Shown: piece by piece, positions 56,344-64,000 of the stretch
Numbering within the stretch: position 1 is the stretch's first letter
Layout of the letters: every line of letters starts with the position of its first letter
NCBI GenBank assembly: GCA_014529385.2
Contig: CM043946.1
Span: forward strand, 21,134,577-21,198,576
Source: Adiantum capillus-veneris
Taxonomy: Eukaryota > Streptophyta > Polypodiopsida > Polypodiales > Pteridaceae
Reading direction: 5' to 3'
Length of the DNA: 64,000 nucleotides
The notes under the pieces: model-generated
Told to the model about the DNA's origin: nothing
What the model saw: the letters and a program-made list of their open reading frames with translations, nothing else
Databases searched by the model: none
Translations under genes and position numbers: made by a program

Positions 56344-57477
56344 GCTAAACTGTGTGAAAAAACGGGTCCTGGTTTTGGCTTTTTTCAACTTTTTGCAACT
56401 ATACCACTCTAGAATTCATGTTTGTGAGGTCTATAATGCTAGAGAACTATCTTTAGTAGTCCTCAACATGTCCTGATGCTTCTAAGGAGAAATAAATGTT
56501 AAAGTTGTAAGTTATGACCAAATTACAAAAATTATCAAATCCTGTTTTTTAGCCAATTTAGCTCTTCTATGATTTATTTGGTGGCTTTCATGATATCCAA
56601 ATGTAGTTTTGATTTTCTATGTCGCATATTGCAACATAAAGCTAATATTCCTTGAGTTTTGGGGCAGCTAATACCCTATTTTGCATAGTAGACAACGATG
56701 GTTGATTTTTTCAATTATAGAAGAAAACAGAACATTCTAGTATATCAAGTATAGCTTTTTCAATATTGTTAGTTTCTTGTGACAACTACATGCATTTTGT
56801 AGGTAGTAACCATATATATCTAGTCATAAGAATCAAATTTGGCTAGATATTGAATAATTTCTATGGGATTCTACAACTCATAATGTTGAACCCAGTTTTT
56901 TCATGTTTGTTGTATTTAGTACTTCATCTTTGTCCCCAAGATTTCCCTTGGTAAGAGATATATTATTCTTTTGACATGCTCCATGGCTCCTTATGAACCT
57001 AAAGGACAATAGGGAACTAAGAAAACATGCATATATTATTTGTATTGAACGTGGCTATAGAAACTTTGATGATAGGTTTGCAGAATGGTAAAAATTCAAC
57101 TTTTTTGTATTTATCTCTTTTGTCAAAACAAAAAATAGTGAGTGAGAAGCAATCATATGTTCTGATCATCAACCCATTGAAGTTAACTAGGGAATTTATC
57201 TCAAGTCCTACAAAAACCCCCAATCTTATTTTTATGCAACAAAACGTAAGAAATGACTGTTTTGATGAAAATGTACCGGTCCATCAACTTTGGAGGCTTG
57301 GTTTGACCAAAAGATGAGAAATTTTACAAGTTTCTTATTTTTTCCACATGTAGTAAGCCTTGAACTATAACCTCATGAAAGGATTTTACAAAATGAGTGG
57401 ATCTACTATGGTTTTGGAGGTTTTTTTCAAAACCCTGAAAGGACACTTTTATGTCCTGTTAGGTTACCAACCTAGTG
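56344..57477. other. Remaining interior of the TTAA element
   Basis: AT-rich, no supported gene; the largest frame (about 95 codons at 57027-57317) has no recognised motif. Confidence 0.5.
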
Positions 57478-58467
57478 TTAAAGTGTGCGTTTGCTGTTCG
57501 CAGTGGGAGGCTATTGGGGCATATAATTTCTGAAGATAGTATTTCTGTGGATCCGGATAAAATATTCGCAATTATGGAAGCACCTCCACCGCGGAAACAT
57601 AAATAGTGTCAGATTTTCCTGGGTCAAGCCCGTTGGCATGGGAGGCATTTGCGGTTTGTCGCGCATTTGGCAATCCCGATTACTCAGGCAGCGCATGCTA
57701 TAGATTTTGAATGGACACAGGAATGTGATTTGGCTTTTCGGAGACTAAAACTTCAGCTATCCAAAGCCCTGATTATGCTTTCTCCGAATTGGGGTCAGCA
57801 TTTTCATGTGTTTGTGGATGCTTCGGATCGAGCTATTGGCAGTGTGCTGATGCAGGAACAAAGTCAAGGATGGTTCCGACCTGTCTATTATGCCAGCAGA
57901 CGATTATCATCCGCAGAAAGAAATTATTCAGTAACCAAAAGGGAATGTTTAGGGATGATTTATTCAGTGAAGAAATTTCGGCACTATCTGTTGGGCCGAT
58001 GTTTTTTCTTCCATGTGGATCATTTGGCTCTTTTATACCTGGTACGGCAACATAATTTGATACAAAGATTGGCCAGATGGGTGCTTTTGCTGCAGGAATT
58101 TGACTTTGAGGTCATACATCGTCCAGGGGCTCAGCATGCAGTGGCTGACTACCTATCCAGGTTAGATTCCGGTGAGTCGCCGACGGGTGTAGCTGATGAA
58201 TTTCCGGATGCATCTCTATTTCTAACAGGTGTAGTTGCAGAGGATACAGCAGTTCCACAACAGGCAAGGGTCATCCCTAGCATCCCATGGACATGGTATG
58301 AGGAGATGTTTCATTTTCTAGACAGAGGCGAAATACCTTCCTTCTTGTCTAGCCATCAGAGGAAACGTATGGCTATCAAAAGCAGGAATTTTGAGATTAT
58401 TATGGGGAAGCTCTATTATCATACGATGGCAGATGTATTACTCAGATGTGTGCTACCACAGGAGTAG
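57478..58467 (+). pseudogene. RT thumb and RNase H of the 49-62 kb gypsy element
   Basis: RT resumes as KCAFAVRSGRLLGHIISEDS and VDPDKIFAIMEAPPPRK, then TAG at 57604 (CAG expected). RNase H: FHVFVDASDRAIGSVLMQ (Asp), RNYSVTKRECLGMIYSV (Glu), FHVDHLALLYL (Asp), and the terminal HAVADYLSRLDSGES. The integrase N-terminal linker follows up to TAG at 58465. Frames before and after the stop are the same. Confidence 0.88.
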
Positions 58468-59553
58468 GAAGCAGTTTTGGAGGAAGTCCATATCGGTATT
58501 ACGGGAGGTCACTTTGCAGCATTAATCACAGCCAGAAAGGTTCTCCAATCAGGATTATGGTGGCCCACATTGTTTCAGGATGTGAGAAATTATGTGCAAC
58601 AGTGTGATGTGTGTCAGTGGTTGGGGCAACCTACCAAACGATCCAGAATTCCTTTTCAATCGGTTTTGCCCTTGGAGCCTTTTCAAAAGTGGGATTTGGA
58701 TTTTGTTGGACCTTTTAAACCAGTTGCAGCTCACACGGGTAATAAGTATATTTTGATAGCCACGGATTATGCTACCAAATGGGTGGAGGCATGGCCTTTG
58801 AGAGATAATACTGCAGCTTCTGTGGCTGGCTACTTATATAAGGATATCTTTTCCAGATATGGCTGCCCTATTGAGCTGGTTAGTGACAGGGGAAGTCATT
58901 TTTTGAATAAGGTGATGGAGAGAATGCTACGGTTTTATTTTGTATTGCACAGGAAATCTTATCCATATTATCCTCAGGCGAATGGGCAAGCAGAATCAAC
59001 TAATAAGCAATTGATTCGGATATTAACAAAGTTAGTGAATTTGCATCGAATAGATTGGGATGTGAAACTTCCTTCCGCCTTATGGGCCTATCGGACAGCT
59101 TATAAAGTGGCAACAGGATTGACTCCTTTTAAGTTGGCATTTGGCATGGAGGCAATCACCCCGGTGGAGCATGTGATTCTGAGTCTGCGGATGCTGATTG
59201 CGGATCGGCTTCTTCCGGAAGATTCTGTGATTTATCGTTTGGATCTTTTGCAGGAACTAGACGAAGAGTGGTTGCATAGCTTTGCGGTGCTGCAGGATCT
59301 GCAGTCTAGGCGGAAAAAATGGCTGGATCGCCCGAAAGCCCGGCAATTTGTTCGGGGAAAGCTGGTCCTTGTCTTTAACTCCTGCCTCGGGAAGATGCCT
59401 GGGAAGCTTAAATTATGGTGGTCAGGACCATTCTGGATTTTTCAAGCATGCGGGTCCATCTCTTTTTATTTGGCGGATTTGCCGGGGGAGGTTATTTATG
59501 TACCGGTCAATGGTTTTAGACTGCGCCATTATGTTTCACCTACCCGGATTTAG
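58468..59553 (+). pseudogene. Integrase of the 49-62 kb gypsy element
   Basis: A 358-codon open frame, in phase with RNase H. The zinc-binding HHCC module is HIGITGGHFA with CDVCQW. The DDE core shows WDLDFVGPF (Asp), ELVSDRGSHF (Asp) and YYPQANGQAESTNK (Glu). ALWAYRTAYKVATG and TPFKLAFGMEAITPVEH follow as in plant gypsy integrases. The C-terminal GPF-like motif is WWSGPFWIF, ending RLRHYVSPTRI at TAG 59551. This is the longest undamaged pol piece in the window and has no chromodomain. It integrates cDNA with a 5-bp duplication, agreeing with GCTCC. Confidence 0.9.
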
Positions 59554-60581
59554 TGCCCCTTTGCTGAGGTACAAGAGTTGGAAGCCGCCCTAATAATGAT
59601 TGGGGATTCTTTTGCATGCAATCTTGGAAAGCGGGAAAGAAGCTATGATGGTTGCGACACCGTGGCTCACCCTATTTTGGGAAGTCATTGTGAGAGGGTT
59701 ACTACATGCAGACGATTATTGTTGTGCTTCTCCTATTTTGTGTATTGTGCGTCCTTAGCTCAATATTCTCTGCTCTTGCATCTCATCGTCACCATGACAA
59801 CTTCTCTCCTGCAATGCATCCCCTTCACTCTAGTATAGCAGTTAGCGCTCCGTCGAGTGGATGCTTGGCTGCAAGATTTGCGGCTATGCGTGTTCACCAA
59901 CTTGGATTGGTAAGGGATACCTGTTCACCTGTAGGCAACAGGTTTGATTGAGCAACTGGCTGTTGGAGATATGGTGGAGCTGAATAACCAACAGATTTAG
60001 TTGACAGCAGAAAGAATTTCCAACTGTTGCTGTTTTCCCAACGATGGAGTGGTGCGAGCATCTCATGTGATTCCTATTGCAGATGTCGAGCAGAAGTTTG
60101 GATTGAAAGTGAAAGGTGAATATAAGCTTTTAGGGTTGACAGATGTAGCGACCAGGGATACGTATAGATGGTTTCTCGAGGCAATTTGGCTACAAGCCAA
60201 AACCTATACCATCTTGACCAGAGCAAGGAATGTTTTGCATTCGACCAACTTTGGGCTAGTGGCTTGGGCAGCAGTTGTCAGAGAAAGGCTACTGGTGGAA
60301 TGCCAATGAGTGATGGCACAGTTGGGGTGAAATACCCCAACCAACACAAAATTTGGTCAGCTGTCACATTGATATTTCCCTTAAGGGAAGTTTTTCCTCT
60401 CGCCCTGTGTCCTTTATGCCATTTTGAAGATGACCGATTGGTGGTCCAAGGGACTGTTGCCCCTCTGTCGCAAACCCAGAGTTTGGCAGTTCTTGCTGGG
60501 CGGAAAATACAGTAGCAGAATGTTGGCATTGAGGATTTGTTGGGTCCATCGACTACAGTGGTACCCTCTGGAGCCCAAGAG
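59554..60581 (+). pseudogene. Post-integrase coding-like region
   Basis: The integrase frame continues beyond TAG 59551 with further stops at 59836, about 59908, about 59929 and 59998, then VRASHVIPIADVEQKFGLKV and YRWFLEAIWLQAKTYTIL, ending at TGA 60307. In another frame an ATG at 59706 starts a strongly hydrophobic stretch of about 22 residues that ends SALASH, resembling a signal peptide. Neither product is recognised. Sense-strand sequence after integrase is characteristic of retrotransposons with an additional ORF. Confidence 0.4.
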
Positions 60582-61817
60582 ATGGCCACTGCAGGACCAG
60601 AAACCCGCATGCGCGGTCGGGAGGAATAGTTGTTCTCTACAACACCTCCTGTGATTGCATCTCCTGTGCCGGAGGATTCTACGGTGGCACGCTAGTGCTG
60701 CCAAATGCAGGAGAGAGTGGCAATTGTTACTCCACCTAGGACGCACTCTCCGGCTGCGGACGTTCCCTTGCAACCGGAACCTTCTATAACCACCAATGCG
60801 GCTGCCTCGACGGGAGATACTCTTCCCGCAGCGCTACCCTGGGAGGCTACGGCAGCAAACCCTGCTGACCAAATATAGGCGTGCGGCACTTTTTTGAGCA
60901 GACTTGTGGAGTCTATTCGTGCGGCCTAGCCAGCCCCCGCAGCAGAGGGTAGAGTTAATGAGCTGGAAACGCAGGTAACGGCCTTGCAGGCTCGCATTGC
61001 CGAGTTAACCACTCAAAATGAAGATTTGACTACAACGGCTCGCTAGAAGATAACAAAAATACAAACTCTTCGGGGGGCTAATGTTGCATTTGTGGCTTCC
61101 ATTCAAGAAGAACTACTTCAATTGCGAACGCAGCATAGTCTTGCCTCATACTTAACCTCGCAACCTGGTGATATAATGATCAGTATGAATGATTTGGATG
61201 CATTGGCAGTGGAGATGCAACAGGATCTCCGTATCTTTTTGGAAAATCAACTACAGAGCTGGAGCACACACTTATCTGCTGAGGTGAGAGCACAACCACC
61301 AACTCAGCAGGTTGTGGTGCAACAATCTGAGTCATCCAACACTGGCAGAGGTAAGAGTGTTGTTCTCGAAGGTTTTGATATTGCTAATTGGGTGCAAGCT
61401 ACAGAGGATTGTGCTGAGCCCCAGGCTCATGTATCTCGTTTGCAGAAAATGATTCGTCAATTTTGTAAGGAGCAGCGTAGGGTGTGTTTTTGGGTGGAGA
61501 CTTTGGCCCATTCTTTCTCCCTCAGTCTACCCCCATTCCCTCCATTTTGGTCTGCTCTCAATAGATACCTTTCTCGCTATTATCCTCTACATACGCCTCT
61601 TGCTCCTTTGCCACAGGTGCCGCAATCTATTTCTTTGCCAACGTAGTTTATTCCTCGGGCTCCTTGGCCGGAACATACTGAGATAGATCCACATCTTTTG
61701 GATGAGGTCTATCGGGCACATACTGCAGATTTTAGAGGCTTTGGCTACATTGACATTTCCTCTTCACCAGAACAGGTCGAAGATCAGCAACCGGAACCTT
61801 CCAACCAGACGGGCTGA
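60582..61817 (+). pseudogene. Additional 3' ORF (coiled coil) with six in-frame TAG stops
   Basis: An ATG at 60582 (MATAGPETRMRGREE) begins a single frame of 412 codons ending at TGA 61815. Internal stops at 60627, 60693, 60876, 60927, 61044 and 61644 are all TAG. The predicted product has an Ala/Thr/Pro-rich N-terminal third, a coiled coil (VNELETQVTALQARIAEL, near residues 127-150), and a tail containing QKMIRQFCKEQRRVCFW. It lies between integrase and the 3' LTR on the sense strand, like the extra or env-like ORFs of Tat/Athila elements, but no family match is recognised. Confidence 0.55.
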
Positions 61818-61851
61818 GCGTCGGTTCGCGCAATCCACCGTGCATGCCAGG

Positions 61852-62245
61852 TGTTACGGCATGAGTTGCACATGCGGTCTAGCGGAGGTATGGATATTGC
61901 GGATCAGGAGTCATGCGGTATGCGGTAACCTTGGTGGCAGTTCTTGACAAGATATCATGGGACAGGAGTGGGTGTACCGTTCCTGATCTGCGCTGGAGCA
62001 GCGATTGTATATGGGGGGGCATACCTGTCTTTGGATGTAACCAACCAATCTCTATGTTATTCATGACATCTACTGTTGTAACTCTGTGATCGGATTACAT
62101 ATGAATGAAGTAGGAGGTGTTCTGTGCGTGTGTACTGTGTACTGTCTTCTCTCCTATTTCTATGTGTTTGATGTTCACATAATGTAGTTTGTGGATAATT
62201 ATTCCCGTAATGCCTATTGCTCCTGTGCAGGCAATAGCCATTACA
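61852..62245 (+). repeat. 3' LTR
   Basis: 394 bp, direct copy of 49315-49710, followed by the right duplication GCTCC at 62246-62250. Confidence 0.92.
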
Positions 62246-62250
62246 GCTCC

Positions 62251-62815
62251 ATACATTTCATTTGGATATTTCCCTTTTTTTTGTCTTGTACATGATGTCC
62301 ACATGATGTGGAGATGACTTTGATTGGAGCTTTTCTATTTAGTTAGAATATGTTGACACTATTGAGAATGTGTTGAATTTTGTGAGATTGTAAAATTATA
62401 AAAGTGATGGAAATAAGAGTTTATGTGAAGGAAATCCCATGTGGGAGCCCAAGAAAGGGTGTACGGTTTTTTGTATGAAGAGGGTCTCCATACAAAAGAG
62501 ACTCTGGCAAAAAATTTAAGATTCACGTTTTATGTACAAGCTTAAAAATAAATACAAATGGTGCTTTTGATAAAGTTTCATTTTGCATAAGCATAGACAT
62601 GCTTACATATCTTAAAAGTGTTTGGTAGTTGAAGGATTGTACTATGAGGTTTTGAGTTTTTCCACGACACAATGATACTTAAAGATATCATTAGTGTAAA
62701 ATTAGGGTTCAAAAGCTCAAAAAAAAGTTCCAATTCTAAAAGCTCAAAACTAAAATCTCAAAACTAAAAGATCGCAAAAATAAAATCCCCGTCCCAACTC
62801 AACCTAGGGAGGCAA
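62251..62815. other. AT-rich stretch without genes
   Basis: Short frames only; a few CTCAAAACTAAAA repeats near 62740-62775. Confidence 0.5.
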
Positions 62816-63233
62816 ACCAAAATGGGCAAGTCCACTTCCTTGACAAGTACATCAATAGTTTGTTCTAAAACATGGTGCCATTGTCAAAAATGAGCCTTGA
62901 CTACGAGGATTCCCAATGGGCTCATCAAAATGATGTTGGAATCCATCTTGGGATCCTCAAAATTGATCTTATAGTATCCTTTCCCAAGGAGTTGTATGTT
63001 GATGATCTTTCCCACCTTCTCAAGAAGTTTGGCTTACACGCGGTTGTGCATCTCTCCTCTATTGGGTCAGGTACCACTATCTTATAAATGATGAAGGTGG
63101 CATGAAGGCGCTCCACCTCTGCTATAAAGTGCACTTTACTCATTAACAAAAGAGCCATTTGGATGGTTGATACTTTGGGGTCAGGTGAGGAGGCTTTGTC
63201 AGAGTCCCTCTGAGGTGGAGCAAGAGCCTCCAT
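62816..63233 (-). pseudogene. DUF4283-like remnant
   Basis: Minus-strand reading in mixed frames: KVHFIAEVERLHATF, NIQLLGKGYYKINFEDPKMD, MSPLGILVVKAHF, then WHHVLEQTIDVLVKEVDLPILVCL. The order (GxGYYxIxF, aliphatic-GI, WHH, LPxLVxLP) follows the DUF4283 domain often found in plant retroelement ORF1 proteins. Stops and shifts show decay. Confidence 0.45.
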
Positions 63234-63379
63234 CCATGTTTTCTACTATTGAGGAGGAGATATGTCAGGACATGGGTCCTATGGGCAAGGCCACCGGCAC
63301 GGCCAGATAGTGTGTACGCTAGGGGGAGGCTATAAGATAGCACGGTTGGGTGGAGACTAGCACACAGATTACCACCGCC

Positions 63380-63400
63380 CTTTCATTGGTATCCGAGCTA
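63380..63400 (+). promoter_or_regulatory. Possible initiator-Met primer site
   Basis: TTGGTATCCGAGC follows TTTCA, resembling an LTR end plus TGGTATCAGAGC primer site with one mismatch. No second LTR or gag is visible in the window. Confidence 0.3.
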
Positions 63401-63671
63401 TTTTTGGGAGGAGGCTAAAAGCGGCTCGTATGTGCGTGCGATGCCCTGCTTCTCTCCCACGTTCCGTAGACAGCGAGTTTCTAATGTGCTGTAAAAAGAA
63501 GAGAGGCACAATTTTCTATGTGAGTAGCACGTGGATAGACAGCGACAGTCGACCACGGTCGCCCCACCTACACCCTCCTAAGGTGGGCGACCAAGGCAAA
63601 CTCGATCGGCAACGAGGCCCGAAGGCTTCTGTTGGCACCGTTGGCTGCGTGCGTAGGAAGGCCGGCTTAAC

Positions 63672-63743
63672 CCTTGCATGAAGGAGGGTTAAACCCACCC
63701 CATGAGGGTAAGAGGCCAGCACTTTACCATCAAGCTATTGGCC
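63672..63743 (-). repeat. tRNA-Lys-like sequence (SINE head or tRNA pseudogene)
   Basis: On the minus strand GGCCAATAGCTTGATGG forms an A-box (TAGCTTGATGG), CTGGCCTCTTACC resembles a Lys anticodon arm, and GGTTTAACCCTC matches a degenerate B-box at about 63686-63696. Stems are imperfect (acceptor not closed), so a working tRNA is unlikely; a tRNA-derived SINE is plausible. Confidence 0.45.
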
Positions 63744-64000
63744 TTTGTTGTGTATAACAAGGAAAGATAGTCTACTTGTGCTGAACGGAAAACTAGAAGG
63801 AAAGGGAAAGCTTCAAACTTCAAGGAAGTAGCTTTACCCTTCCTTTTCACTTCTTGGATGAAGGCAAGTTTTCCTCCAAAAATTCTTTTTTCCTCAAGGA
63901 GGTAGCTTCAAAGTGAATAAAATCCTTCAAAAAAACGACAAGTTTTTGTGAAGAATCATCAAAGGTGTTCTTACAAGGAACGACAAGTGAAGCGCTCAAA
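63744..64000. other. Window end, nothing recognised
   Basis: AAGG/TTCC-rich sequence without a supported frame. Confidence 0.4.

Larger units (their letters stand above)
54717..57477. mobile_element. TTAA-flanked TIR element starting CACTAG
   Basis: Termini CACTAGGTTGGTAA and TTACCAACCTAGTG are perfect 14-bp inverted repeats. Both sides are flanked by TTAA (54713-54716 and 57478-57481); removing the element plus one TTAA restores the RT reading (NPLKCAFAV). Near-palindromic GGACACTTTTATGTCC boxes lie at 54733, 54751 and 54769, and once more at 57441. TTAA duplication with a C[CA]CTAG-type tip recalls piggyBac rather than CACTA (3-bp duplication). No transposase is seen, so it is non-autonomous. 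It carries hairpin element B inside. Unique interior is about 1.36 kb. Confidence 0.75.
49315..62245 (+). mobile_element. Ty3/gypsy retrotransposon with nested insertions, 12.9 kb
   Basis: Two LTRs of about 395 bp (TGTTA[TC]GGCATGAGT...GCCATTACA) are flanked by a perfect 5-bp duplication GCTCC (49310-49314 and 62246-62250). Internal order: gag, protease, RT, RNase H, integrase, then extra ORF sequence before the 3' LTR. RT type (GFSGYNQIRMA, WGVFACTVMWFGLQNAPSTFQ) and an integrase without visible chromodomain suggest the non-chromovirus (Tat/Athila-like) side. Two insertions split RT: a solo LTR at 53051 and a TTAA-flanked element at 54717. Without them the element is about 8.6 kb. No clear primer site or polypurine tract could be fixed. 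Confidence 0.9.

Noticed and set aside
54717-57477. Classification as a CACTA (En/Spm) transposon because the tip reads CACTAG
   Set aside because: Target duplication is TTAA (4 bp) and restores the interrupted reading frame exactly; CACTA elements give 3 bp, as at 36395/47704.
60001-60309. A cellular gene after integrase
   Set aside because: It lies inside the LTR pair with perfect duplications and in the integrase frame, so it belongs to the retrotransposon.

Overview
This window looks like nuclear DNA of a land plant and is almost entirely transposable-element sequence in nested layers. The evidence is plant-type LTR retrotransposons (a chromodomain-carrying Ty3/gypsy element with an initiator-Met-type primer site, and a second element whose primer site resembles the tRNA-Asp type of Tat/Athila elements), an En/Spm (CACTA) transposon with TNP2, DUF4218 and DUF4216 domains and a GT-AG intron, a hAT/DUF659 transposase, a LINE remnant, and many CT/GA microsatellites. 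No bacterial operon, organellar gene or intact cellular gene was found. The species cannot be named from sequence; a large-genome plant (a fern or lycophyte is possible) is only a guess.

Layout. 1-2.9 kb: decayed LINE (ORF1, APE endonuclease, internally deleted RT), joined to 2.9-9.99 kb: a minus-strand Ty3/gypsy element with gag, PR and RT remnants, split by a 2.3-kb non-coding block. 9,995-27,918: a gag-protease-only LTR retrotransposon with two LTRs, PBS and PPT. It is interrupted by a nearly complete minus-strand chromovirus (11,997-20,905) bounded by 1.6-kb LTRs and a perfect GAGGG target duplication. 29.1-31.2 kb: hAT transposase pseudogene. 31.7-32.7 kb: protein-kinase-like pseudogene. 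33.5-34.5 kb: a hairpin-bearing TIR element. 35.8-36.3 kb: a microsatellite corridor.

36,395-47,704: an 11.3-kb CACTA transposon with exact CACTACAAC ends and a TTT target duplication. It holds a broken TNPD-type transposase, a second ORF, a solo LTR, and a 20-copy array of a 173-bp repeat with an eight-unit higher-order organisation. 48.4-49.1 kb: degenerate coding pieces, one resembling a SAM-dependent methyltransferase core. 49,315-62,245: a Ty3/gypsy element with perfect GCTCC target duplications. Its RT is interrupted first by a solo LTR of the same family as the nested chromovirus (ACTTG duplication) and then by a TTAA-flanked TIR element that carries a second hairpin element. This retrotransposon also has extra ORFs downstream of integrase. 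62.8-63.8 kb: a DUF4283-like remnant and a tRNA-Lys-like (SINE-like) sequence.

The genes therefore work together only as parasites' gag, pol and transposase sets. Nearly all are broken by stops and frameshifts, many of which fit C-to-T decay of methylated cytosines. The most notable items are the higher-order satellite inside the CACTA transposon, the TTAA/CACTAG transposon, the hairpin-array family, the gag-PR-only element, and an ORF whose six internal stops are all TAG.
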